Source: Trichosphaerium sp. ATCC 40318 (Eukaryota; Discosea; Flabellinia; Trichosidae). From it: a stretch of 64,000 nt of DNA. This document shows positions 32,846-46,000 of this stretch, one piece after another. Each line of letters begins with the position of its first letter. Position 1 is the first letter of the stretch. A program made the translations under genes and the position numbers. The stretch lies in contig JALMLS010000447.1 of assembly GCA_038496445.1 (NCBI GenBank), positions 124,001-188,000 on the forward strand, read 5' to 3'. Under the pieces are notes generated by a model that worked only from the letters and a program-made list of their open reading frames with translations, was not told the DNA's origin and searched no databases.

Positions 32846-34075
32846 TTACTCTACAAAACTATCTAATGCTCGGTCTTCAAATTGTGCATCTAGTCTATCG
32901 AATGGGGTATTGCTTTCGTTATCAGATGGTTCATATTTCGAGAACTTGAAATCATAATCCCAAATGTTCTGGACAACGTAATCTTCCCATTTACCGTCAA
33001 TGACGCCCTCTCCATTTATACCATTAGAAAGTATTTCTACTATTGGTTTCCAAGCAGTTTGTCCCAGAACACCTAAAAAAATCACGTGAGAAAAACGTGC
33101 AAAAGAGATAATAACGATTTTTAAGGAAAATTCAAAGAAAAAAAAGGAACGTACCATGTGGTTGTATCTGGTTGGATTTAGTGCTATGGAAGTACTTTGT
33201 TCTCATGTTCAAGTGACAAGTACTGTGTTTAGAGGACGAGAAACGGACTGAAATTCTATAGGTATCGGTGGTAACTTCAACACGGTGATTAGCTGCTCTG
33301 CTTCTCTTGATCTGTCCGTAAGCGAGCTTCTGCTTTTCACCAGCTTCTAAAGGCTTGTTGTTCAATTCAATACGTTGTGAACGGTTGTTACGGTCGCATG
33401 AAATGAACATTCTGTCCTTGCCTATTTAAATAAAGTAAGAATCGATCCAAAGTCTTGTCTTTGTTTTTTTTTTTTTTCCTTTGAAACGTACCGATAGTTA
33501 TACCGATTTGACCCATGTAAGTCTTTTTACTCTTTAGGCGGAGATCAGCGTTGACAAAGTACGAGTTTAGGACAAAGTGAGAGTCACTAATGATAGCATA
33601 GTACTTGTCAGGGAACGCGTGGAAGTCTAGAAGTTGAGGTAAGCGATGATTGCCTTGATGGTTTTTTTTTTTTCTTGTTTTTCCGTACCGAATTTTTGGC
33701 CGTTGAATCCGACAAAGTGAGGATCTCCAGAGATACCAGGATTGACACATCGGAAGGTGAATACGAATACTCTCTGTTGGTTCGTTGTAGTATTGCGTAG
33801 TGTTAGTGTCAATGTGATGGCTTGTTCTAAAAGAGAAGTGTAAGAAAAAAGAAAGAAAAAAAAAGAGTCGAGGTATTAAAGAATATCGTACGTGGTGCTA
33901 GCGTCACGTTTTGTGAGTTGAATATTGGTGCTGGACCGACAGTATCTGTGAACACTGATCCGTCAATCGAAAATTCAAAAGTGACTTCGTCTGCGTTAAC
34001 GGTTTCAACACGGACGGAGATGACGCTGTTTGGAAGGAGTTGTTTGTTCAAAGTCAATCCAGACTTAAGAAAAAA
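32846..34075 (-). other. C-terminal region of the giant protein: GDPHF-type globular domain
   Basis: The last exons (starting near 34060, 33820, 33637, 33422 and 33073 on the minus strand) encode VRVETVNADEVTFEFSIDG, then a segment ending RVFVFTFRCVNPGISGDPHF. VGFNGQKFDFHAFPDKYYAI, MGQIGITIGKDRMF and ISCDRNNRSQRIELNN follow. The GDPHF.GF.G..FDF.G pattern is shared with von Willebrand D-like and plant root-cap-type extracellular domains. The protein ends in an acidic segment (DAQFEDRALDSFVE) and TAA. The intron joins here are all in phase (1/1), so this C-terminus is securely connected to the repeats. Confidence 0.75.
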
Positions 34076-37000
34076 AAGTTAGTTTAAGTCAGACTCTAAG
34101 ACAAAAACAGTTTTGAAGCTCGCTTGAGTTCTTATACGTACAGGTGGTAGTGGGGTTACAACTATACCAGTTTCAGGGTTGAATATGAGAGGTGGTGGAA
34201 GTAGGTCAGGAACGGTTATGAGGCCAAAATCGATGGTTAGATCAGCGGATGGAAGATCACCTGTCCTGTGGTTGGCGCATGTGTAATCGAAGAATTGACC
34301 GTTTCCGAATATATCTAAGTTCTGGATAGCTGTAGCATCAGAGTCAATGCTGTCATCTCCACCTTGGTCTAATATGGTAGGAGAATATCCAGTGCCACTA
34401 GTAGAGGTGTAAGAAGAAGAAAATGTAAAACTCTAAAAATAGGTTTGACATACGATAAGTTGATGCAGATGATGTAATCTGTGTTAGGGTATATTCCATG
34501 TGTTGGAGTATCAAAAGTGTAGTTACCACTCGCTATAAGAGTGTAAATACATGATAAAGAACAAAAGAACAAAGGAAAGACTCAAAAAAGTTTCCAAGAA
34601 TATTTTAAGAAAGTTTGACTTACAATCTGTCGTGGTTGTGGCGTATACTACACCGTTGTTAAGGATAATAACATCGAGGCCTGTTAATCCTACATCTCCA
34701 ACATCTAATAAAGAATGTCAATTTTTTTTTTTTTGCTGATGTTTGTTGTTAGTACCTTGTAGACCGTCGCCGTTGATGTCAAGGAATACGAAATTACCAA
34801 TGACAACAGAATCTGGTAAGAAACCGAAATCAATCAGAACATTTGTATCATTATTAGGTGTTTGTGCAACAGCGCAAGCTGCAATATCATCATTAACACC
34901 ATCACCATCAGTATCAATAGGCCTGTGAAAATACAAAGTGAGTACTTGAAGAAAACCCAAAAAGAAATAATGAAGAAAAAAAACCACCAAGTCGTTTTTC
35001 GTTCTCTTCTTTTTTTTGGTTCATGGTTTTTGACGTACTGTGGGAAGCCCTTGGAATCTAGACCGATTGGTGCTGGTTGATTTGGTGGAGAAGGCCATAA
35101 CAGTGGGTTTGGACCGTAAGGTACGCAAACAGTGTATTCTGTGTTAGGATCAAGGTCTGTAAAGTTGTATCTACCATTAGGATCAGATCGAGTCGTGTTT
35201 ACAATGGTGTCATTGATGTATAGCAAGATAAGGACATCAGGTATACCAGTTTCACCCATGTCTAAAAATAACATTAGTAAACAACAACAGCAAAGGGCAC
35301 AAGAGGGGAAAGAGCGCCGAATAGGAAATTTTTTATGTTGTTTTGAAATAAACTTTTTTTAACACGTGCCTTGAATACCGTCTCCGTCATCGTCTCTAAA
35401 GATGAAATCTCCAAAAGATACACGTGGTGGTACAACACCAAAATCAATAGTTAGATCTGGTGTACCGTCAGTGGAGGTTGTGACTTCAGCGCATGAAGCT
35501 CTATCATTTGATCCGTCTTGGTCTAGATCAAAAGTAGTAACTTCAACACCGTTTGAGTCAAGTGCTGGGTCTCCTCCTGCGCCTGCGACTGGAATATTTG
35601 GGAAGAATCTTGTTCCAGTTACTGCGAATACATCTACACATATAGTGTAATTTCTGTTTCGTAGTATAGGAGGCGAGTCGAAGGTGTACTCTCCGTTTGG
35701 ATCGGTTGTTGTTGAATCGATAAGTGTACCAGTTTCATCAAAGATGAAAACTGGAATTCCAGGTTCTCCGGGTTCTCCAGGATCTTGAACGCCGTCACCG
35801 TTATCGTCTCTGTACACGCGATCTCCGATTATAGCTGGTGTTCCTCTGATGACACCGAAATCGATTGTGATATCGGTTCCGCCAGACTTAAGTAAAAGAG
35901 TTAAGTAAAGGTTTTCTTATGAAGTGGTTCGTACGTTTGGAGTCATTTCGGAGCTACAACTGAGTGTTGTTCCGGATACTAAGGCGCCATTCGAGTCTGT
36001 TGATGGTGTGCCTTGTCCTGTTGGACTTGGTGATCCAGAGAATCCCAAGGTGCTGAGATCGAGGCATACAAGTACTGGCATGTTTGGATTAAGGTTTGGC
36101 ACATTGTTGTTGGTCAATGTGTATGTGCCATCCACAAGAGTAGTGGTTCTTGTTAGTTCGGTTACACCGTCTGATGTGAATATTATAACTTCAGCGCCAG
36201 GTATACCAGGTTCGTTGTTATCTAAGAGGAAAAGTCAGAATCTTTGCAAGAAAAACAAAAAAAGTTTTGATAGAAAAGGGGTTACCTTGAACGCCGTTGT
36301 TATTGATATCATCAAAGACGACATCACCGATTGTGAATGGAATCAATGTAAATCCAAAATCGATATCTTCGTTAATAGTACCAGGTACGCCTGTTGGTAC
36401 ACGTTCGGCGCAAGAGAGACTATCAGGAGTTCCATCCATATCGACATCCAAAAGAGTATTTGTGAAAATACCGTTTGAATCTAAAGTTTCATCTCCTCCT
36501 TGGTTAACAGGTGAAGGAGCAACTGATAGACCTTCAATGACGACACATATAGTGACTTCAGTATTAGGTGGTAGTCCATCTGTTGTTGTGAATGTGTATT
36601 CTCCGTTAGGGTCTGTTGTTGTTCTATCAATGATTGTGTTCGTATCAGGATCGATAAGAAGGACATCAAGGTTAGGAATACCGCTCTCGCCTGGATCTAA
36701 AAAAAAAACCTTGGTTAGATATCACGTGATTGTTTTGATTTTTTTGATTTAGTTAATATTTACCTTGGACGCCATCGTTGTCTTCATCATCAAACACTCT
36801 GTCACCAATGGATACTGGTAGTGGTGGGTTGGTTTGGAATCCGAAATCGACGTTGTCATTTGTTTCACCAGGATTAGGGGAAACAACATCAACACATGAA
36901 AGAGCACCGCGTTGTGAGCCATCAGAGTCAATGTCATCTTTTTAAAATATTAGATTGGAGTAACACTAAAGTCATATATAAAGAACGTACCACTATCAGC

Positions 37001-40000
37001 GTTTGCTGTTGTAGGGAAGTTACCAACAGGAATTTCAACACAAACTGTGTATGGTGTGTTTGGTTCTACACCATCTGTATCTGTATCGAAAGAGTACATT
37101 CCGTTGTTGTCTGTTGTATCTTCTGCGACTGGTGTACCGTCTGTCAATGTTATGGTTACACGTACATTGTTCAATGGTGTATCACCAGCATCTAGAGAGA
37201 AGGTAAGAAATTAGAAAAGCAAAGAAAATAAAAAGTTGTTCGCAGTACCTTGGACGCCGTCTCCGTTTGTGTCCGTGAAGACGAGATCTCCGATCATGAC
37301 ATTATCTGGTTGGAATCCAAAGTCGGTCGTATCATCAACAGTATTTGGTAGTCCGGATCTTACAGGTGCGCAAGATACAAGTTCAGTACCGAAGGTAGCT
37401 TGTGTTGTTTCAAGACCGTCGGAATCTAATAGAAGAAAAAAGTTAGAATACAACAAATATCTCTTCACGGTATTGTCTTTTGAGCGTACCAATTATATCA
37501 TCAGTACCGGCACCAGTTGTTGTAACCTGTAGTCTAGGTACAGCTGATACGAATCTTACACAAACGACGTATTGGGTATCTGGTATTACGCCGCTGGTTT
37601 CATCGAATTCGTAGCTTCCATCTGGTCCTGTTGTCACTGTTGAAACAGGGGTGCCATCTGGTAGCAATAGCACGACTTCAAGACCAGGTATAGGAGTGTC
37701 AACAGGTGGGGCTAGGAAGAGATGTTACGAGTTTAAGATACGATGGTTAGTTGACGTACTGTTTAAGCCATCTCTGTCAGGATCTAAGAAGGTGTCACCT
37801 CCGATTGTTACTTGTGTAGGTGGAGGTGGTGTTGGCTCAAATCCAAAGTCAACTGTGTCATCGACTACACCAGCTGTAGGTGTTTCAATGGTAGTACAAC
37901 TGAGGCGTTCTGGTGTGCCTAAGAAGAGAAAATGAGTGAAAGTGTTCGTTTTTTTTTTTTCAGCTGAAAACTTTTTTTTGTCTTACCATCGCCTGTTACA
38001 TCAATGAATGTTTCGATACCGTCAGAGTCAACATCATCATCAATACCAGCGTTTGCAGGTATAGTTGGATCCATGCCTGTAGGTACTAGAGCACAGATTC
38101 TGAACATTGTTGTAGGCAAGAGTGCAGCTGTAGAAAAATTATAAGAAAGATGTAATAATAAGTTATGTATTCGTACGGAAGTTATCAGAGCTGATGGTAT
38201 ATGTACCGCCCGTTGTTGTGGTCTGAGCGATTGGGGTATCATCATTAATTGGTAAGACAAAGATAGGTACATTATCAAGAGGATTATCTCCAGGATCTAA
38301 TAAAAGAAGAAACAAAGTCAGCATGAAGTAAAATAAGAGAAAAAAAAAAAAAGAACAAGTTCGTTTTCTTCCTTGTTTGAGATGAGAGCGTACCTTGAAT
38401 ACCGTCTGAGTTTGTATCTTCGAATACAGTATCTCCAATAATAATAGGTGTTGGGTTAAATCCGAAATCGATTGTGTCATCAGTAGTACCAGGAGGACCT
38501 GAGGTAACATTTCCACAAGATAAGACTTGAGGACCTGATCCGATATCGAATATCAAAGGAGAACCATTTGAATCAGTGCTTGGGTTTCCTGTTGTCATTG
38601 ATGGTGAAGGTGTAACAGTAGGTACAATAACTGTTGGATCAATACAGACAGAGTAAGGTGTGTTTGGATCAACATCAGTAAACTCATATGTTCCGTCTGG
38701 TTGGGATATCGTTGTTCGTACTACAACACCGTTTTCATCAATAAGGTAGATAGGAACATTAGGTATTCCAGTTTCGCCAGGATCTAAAAAACAAGATTAG
38801 GAAATCACGTGCTTGAAGAGGCGCATCAACACAAAAAAAAAGTTTGAAGAGTTTGTTTTTTTCTGTTTTTTTTTTCTTGGTTTTTGTCTGTGTTCGTACC
38901 TTGTTCGCCATCGCCATCTAAATCTGTGAATACGCGATCTCCAATTGATACTGGATCAGGTGGAGGAACATAGAAACCGAAATCAATTGTAAAGTCTTCA
39001 TTGTTAATATCAGGAGAAGTGAATAGAACACACGAAGCGTCATCATCTAGTCCATCATTGTTAAGATCTACAGATGAAGCTACACCTCTGCTACCGCCTA
39101 TTACTTGATCGTTGGCTGGTACAGGTATGCAGCTGACTGGTACGCTAGTACAGATTGTGTACTGGGTCGTTGGGGCAATACCTAATAACATTAAGATATT
39201 TGACTTGTTTTGTGTTTTCTTACCAGTGAGGGAAGTGAATTGGTATAATCCGTTAGCGTCTGTTGTTGTACTAGAAGCAAGCGTAGAAGGCATTGGGTCG
39301 GCTCCAGTGTACAAGTACATAGTAACGCCTGTGATAGCGGTATCGAGAGGATCTAAAGAACATTCCGTGAGAAACGATAAGTTATTTTTTGTTGTGTACC
39401 TTGAATGAAGTTTGATCCATCGTCCTTCCAGACAAAGTCACCGATACGAATAGAAGGTATGAAACCAGCGTCGTTATCATCGCTGACTTGGTTTGGTCCA
39501 GGTGTAGTCACATTGATGCAAGCAAGGAGTTCAGGAGTTCCATCGTTGTCAACATCAACATTAAGAATTTGATCGATATCAGAGTCGAGTGTATCATCAC
39601 CAGCGTTAGGTATTGTAGGTCTTACGTCAACGCCGATAGATAAGTAATCGAAGCAAATAATATACATTGTATTTGGTACGAGACCTAGAAAGAAAAGTCA
39701 AAAACAATGCACCTTCTAAAAGGAGATATATTTACCGTTTGTTTCTGTGAAGGAGTAGTCGCCATTAGGATCTGTAGGCTCTGTTGAAATAATCATTGTG
39801 CCTGTTGAGTCTAGTAAATAGACAGGTACGCCAGGTAGATTATTTTCAGCGATAGGTTCTAAGGGAAAAGAGATAAGTAAATATAACCGTTATGAAATAA
39901 AAAAAATTATGATATTACCAAGAAGGCCATTATCGTTGTCATCAATGAAAGTTTCTCCTCTTAGTTCGACATTAACAGGTGGTACAGTAATAGTAACGAA

Positions 40001-43000
40001 ACCAAAGTCATATTCGTTATTAGTATCTCCAGGCATTGGTGTGACCTAGGAGAGAAATCAGACCCAGACGTTGTTGAAGGAGAAAAAAAAAGAAAAAATA
40101 CTTACAATTGTGAAGCAAGAGACTGTTTCAGGTACTGAGTCTCCAGTTATGTCAATGCTCATTGAGCTTCCGTCAGAGTCGACAGAATCATCTGCGCCAA
40201 TGTTTTGGAGCGTTGGTTGCTCTCCTGATCTGATAGTAGCGCAGAGTAGGTAAGGTGTTTCCGCTAGTATGCCATCGGAAGTATCAAATGAATAGATGCC
40301 ATTTATGTCAGTAGAAGTCATTGATACGATATCTCCTAAAGGTGTGAGGATAACAACACTTTCATTAGGTATTGGAGTATCACCAGCATCTAAAAGAAAG
40401 TAAGTCAAAAAGAAAAAAAACACGTGCAAGAACAGAAGCACGACACGTGAAAAAAATAAAATGAAGAAAATCGATTTTCTCAGATTCTTTACCTTGAATG
40501 CCGTTTCTGTTGGTATCAAAGAACAAGAAGTCACCAATTGATACAGGAGGTTGAATGATACCAAAATCAATCGTATCATCATCACCAAAAGCACCAGGTG
40601 TTGGCGTCATGATGTCAGCGCAAACAGCTGGTGAGAGGGTCATATCTGGTGGATCTGAGAAGTCGAATGTAGAGTCTACACCATTAGAATCAATGGTGGC
40701 ATCTCCTCCTTGATTAGGCTGTGATGCTGATTCGCCAGGTAAGAGCTCAACGCATATTCTGTACATTGTTTCAGGGAGTATTCCATCCATTGAAACGAAT
40801 GTGTATTCTCCGTTTGTATCGGTTGTTGTTCGTGAAATAACAGTGCCATCAGGGAACGTGATGACAACGTTACGGTTTGGAACGTTGGCGTCCAAAGGAT
40901 CTATTTTTAGAACAAGTTAGAAAAGATGGAAATGATAGTGCGAAAACTCTTTCAAGTTTTTTTCGTACCTTGGACGTTGTTGCCGTTTGTATCAATAAAT
41001 ACGCGATCACCAACAGATATTGGTGGGTCAGTAACAAAACCAAAGTCGAAACTGAGATCAGAACCGCCAGGTGGAGGTGTAGTCTAAGGAACAAGTTTAG
41101 TTTTTTTTTTCAAAATTGTCTTTTTGTTTGTTTTTCAGACGTACAATTGAAACACATGATGCAGGGTCTGGAGTACCGTCACCATCAAAATCGAATGATG
41201 AAGGAGCGCCATCAGAATCAAGATTATCGTTAACAGCATTTTGTACTGTTGGAATAGTGTTTCTTGGGTACTCTGTGCAAATAATGTAATTTTCATTTGG
41301 TCTGATTCCATCAGTGCTAGTGAACCCATAGCGTCCGCGATTATTAGTCATTGTGGTAGCAATGACAGTGATCATATCAGGAAGTAATATAACAACATTA
41401 TGTCCAAGAACAGGGACATCTGATCGGCCTAAAAAGAGAACAGTGTTAAAAAAGGTTTGTAATTTTTTTGTCAATTAATTCTCACTTTGTTCACCGTCAA
41501 AGCCAAGATCCAAAAATACAAAGTCGCCAATGAATATATCAGGAGTCAATATACCAAAGTCGATACCCAGGTTAGTATTTCCAGGTGTTGGTGTAAGCTA
41601 CAAAGAAAGAAAAAAATTAGCTTTTGAAAAAAGTTTAAGCAAGTTCGACGTACGAATGGAGCTGTGCATGACGCTGGTTCTTGTGCACCATCTCCGTTAA
41701 AGTCGAATGTAGACATGGCACCATCAGAATCAATGGCATCATTACCGCCTACATCGGCTGTAGTAGCACGTTCATCTACAGTCAATTCGACACAAACAAT
41801 GTGTTCGGTTAAAGGCATAATTCCATCTGTTGTTGAGAAAGTGTATTCACCGTTAGGATCAGTTACATCACGTGCTATTTCCATGTTATCGCTTGTTCTG
41901 ATAACAACAACATTCTTTCCAGGTGCATTCGTATCTTGTGGGTCTAAAAGAGAGTATAAGAAAAGGAACAAGTCCACGCGAGAAAAAAAAAGTTAAGAAA
42001 GTTGAGGTGATTCTTACCTTGGATTCCGTCCGAGTTTGTATCGAAGAATACGCGATCACCGATGATTAAACTCAATGGTACAAAACCAAAGTCGATATCA
42101 ACATTATTAGAGCCAAGAGCAGGTGATATGATATCAACACAAGAAGCATCATCATCATTTCCATCTCCATCAAAATCGAATACAGATGAGATACCATCAG
42201 AGTCGATGGTATCATCACCACCAATATTCGGTGCAGTGGTTGTCTCTTGAGTGCGTACAGATGTACATACGCGGTATGCTGTATTTGGAAGAACACCTTC
42301 AGAAGTATCAAAGAGATAGTTTCCTGTTGGTGTTGTTGTTTCTCTGGCGATTTCTGTGGTTCCTTGAAGAAGAACAACAATTGCGTTTCCGATTGGTAGA
42401 TCACCAGCGCTTTGTGTTGAGCTTCTATCAACGTCAAGGAAGACAAAGTCTCCAATTGATACTGTTAGGACGTTGATAAAACCAAAGTCGTTTGAGAGGT
42501 CAATACCGCCGAGAGCAGGTGAAGTCTAAAACAAAAGTGTCAATAAAAAGTTGAACTAGTGATTTTTTTTGTCTTTGTACCATGTCGACACAAGATGCAT
42601 CTTCGTTAGTGCCATCACCATTAAAGTCAAAGAACATTGCTCTAAATACTCCATCTGAGTTTAAGCCATTATCGGATCCTTGGTTGGCAGCTGTGACTTG
42701 ATCTCCTGGTCGGATCGAAGTACAGATTGTGTAATCAGTTGAAGGAAGAACATTGTTTGTTGATGATGTGAACATGTAAATGCCATTCACATCAGTTGTT
42801 GTAGTGCTAATAACGCTTGAATCGCTTGTTAGCAAGAGAACGACAGCAACATTACCAATATTGGTATCCATTGGGTCTAGAAACAAAGTTAGAAAAGAGA
42901 TAACTTTAAGTTATAAGTGAATTCAATTAAGTTACCTTGGATGCCGTTACTGTCGATGTCAAAGAAGACACGATCACCAATGATGATTTCAGGGCTTTCT

Positions 43001-46000
43001 ATACCGAAATCGATAGTATCATCATCATTACCAGGAGGTGGAGAGGTGATCATAACACATGAGGCTGGATCAGGTGTGCCGTCCATGTTGAAGTCAAAAG
43101 TAGAAGGACTTCCGTCTGAGTCTAAGGTAGGATCTCCTGTTCCTCCCAAAGGTGAAGGTTCTTCTGTGGATTGGAGTTCGACACATATCGTGTAAGGTGT
43201 GTTTGGTTGAACTCCATCGGTTGGTGTATCAAAGGTGTACATACCATTAGGGTCAGTGGTTGTACGAGAAAGTTCAGTTCCATCATCTCGAATGATGACA
43301 ACTGTTCTCATTGGAACACCCATTTCTGGAGGATCTTGGATACCGTCTTCATCATTATCCATGAATACACGGTCTCCAATAGAAACAGGTTGTGGAATGA
43401 AACCGAAATCGTAATTAAGGTTTGTCATACCAGTATCAGGTGAGGTCTTTTGAAAAAAAACAGTTAGAAGAAAAAATAAACAAAAAAAAAGTTTCGGTAA
43501 AGAAAGCGTACAAAGTCAACGCAAGATACACGTTCAGCGACCATATCGATTGGATCAGTTAGGTCGATCATACTCAATGTACCATCAGAGTCAATAGTAC
43601 CATCTGAACCGGTCATTGGTGTAGTTACATCAAAACCGTCAGGGATTTGAGCGCAGATTGTGTAATCAGTGTTTGGATCAACACCATCGTTTGTATCAAA
43701 TGAATAGATTCCCATAACATTAGTTGTAGTCCTTGAAATGATTGTTCCTGCTGAGTTCAGGATAACGACAACATTGTTGTCTACATTAGTATCCATTGGA
43801 TCTTGAATACCGTTTCCATTAACATCAACAAAGACGCGATCACCAACAATCAAAAGAGGTGTTGTGATACCGAAATCAATCGTATCATCCATGTCACCAA
43901 GAACTGGACTTGTCTGTAATCAGTAGTTAGTATCTCTTCGATCTTGAAGTATGATAAGAAAGATTTGACTTACGATTGTTGCACATGAAGTTGTGACAGG
44001 TGCAGGTGTGTTGTCGATACCATCAGAGTCGATGGTGTCATCTCCTCCTTGGTTTGCCATTGTTGATAGCTCACCGGTTTGAAGAAGAACACAGATGGTG
44101 TATTGGGTACTTGGGAGAATACCATCTGCTGTTGTAAAGTTGTAAAGACCTGAACCGTCTGTAATATCAGTAGCGACTTGGACACCGTCACTAACTCGTG
44201 ATATAGTTACAGTACGACCCATAACTGGAAGGTCACCTCCATCTAAAGAAGGGTTAGAGAGGAGCGTATACTATATTGTCTTTTTGTTTTTTGTTCACGT
44301 GTTTTTGCCCAGCACGTGAATTTTGCAAAAAAAAGTGCTTCTTAACGTACCTTGAAGGCCGTTGTCGTTTATGTCAAAGAATACTCTGTCACCAACTTCA
44401 ATTGTTTCAGGAGCAACAGGAGCCTCAGTTGGAGGAGTAGTGGTTGGTGGTGCTGTTGGTATTATTTGGTCAATGAATCCAAAGTCGAAGGTGTTGTCGT
44501 TCACACCAGCAGAAGGAGAAGTCTGTAAAAAAATAGGTGAGTTGAGGAAAATAAAGTAAGTGCACTTACAATCATAACACAAGAAGCACGGTCAGGAGTG
44601 CCATCTCCATCAAGATCAATCATTGTTTCAGAACCATCAGAGTCAATGGTATCGTCTCCACCAAAGTTGGCAGTGATTGGATCTTGGGTTGCTGGTACTT
44701 GAACACAGATTTGGTAGTCTGTGTCTGGTAGTAGACCATCTGCAGTAGAGAACATGTAGTTGCCCATTGTATTGGTCATTGTGTTGGCAACTTCAACGCC
44801 CATTGAGTCGAAGAGTACAACAAGCACGTTTTCAATTGCAGTGTCTCCAGCATCTATTTTTGTAAACGTTAGACAAAATTATTTTGTAATTGAGTTTTTC
44901 TTACCTTGAGTGTTACTTCCGTCAACATCAACAAAAACGAAGTCACCAATCATTTGCATTGTTGTTCGGATACCAAAGTCGATATCGAGGTCATCATTGC
45001 CAAGAGTTGGGCTTGTCTGCAAATAAAGTTACAGATTTGTTCGAAAAAAAAGCAAAATGTTTGTTTCTTTTAAGGACGTACGATTGTAACACATGAAGCG
45101 CGATCTGGAGTACCATCTCCGTCAACGTCAACCATTTGGAGAGATCCATCAGAGTCAAGGGTATCATCTCCACCAACATCAGCAGTTACAGTCACTTCAG
45201 TGTTCAATAGAAGCACACAGATCATGTACTGAGTTGAAGGAAGAACGCCGTCTGAAGTATCGAATGAGTAAGCGCCAGTGTTATCTGTAGTTTCTCTGTC
45301 TGTTACAGTTCCATCACTGGTTCTTGTTATGGAAATAGGTCTGTTCATAACATCGAAATCGCCACCAGCTGAAAAAAAAATGTTAGAAAGAGCCTTGCTT
45401 CTTGCTGTATTTTTTCTTCAAATCACTTACATTGAACATTGTCGTTATCACCATCAAAGAATACACGATCACCAAGGGTTATTGTAGGGATATCAACAAA
45501 ACCAAAATCGTAGTTAGGGTTCATCATGTTGACTGAAGGTGAAGTCTAAAAACAGTGATTTAGTAATTATGTCGTTGAAGTAATAGAAAAATAACGTACA
45601 AAGTCAACACAAGATACACGATCAGGTGTGCCGTCTCCATCAATGTCAACAGTACGTTCGTCACCATCAGAGTCAATGGCGCCGTCCATACCAGCGCTGG
45701 TAGTAGTAGGGTTGTTACCTGCTGGGACAAGAGCACAGATAGTGTACAGTGTGTCAGGTAATAGGCCATCTGTTTCATCAAAACCATAGATACCACTCAT
45801 ATCTGTTGTATCTGTTGCAACAACAGTTCCACCTTGGATAAGTGCAACAAGTACACCATTGATTCCGGTTTCACCAGTTAAAAGACCATTTCCGTCAGAG
45901 TCGAGGAAGACAAGGTCACCAACAGATACAGTACCAGCGACAACGCCAAAGTCAATTGTATCGTCAGTATTGCCAGGGGTTGGAGAGGTGACATCAACAC

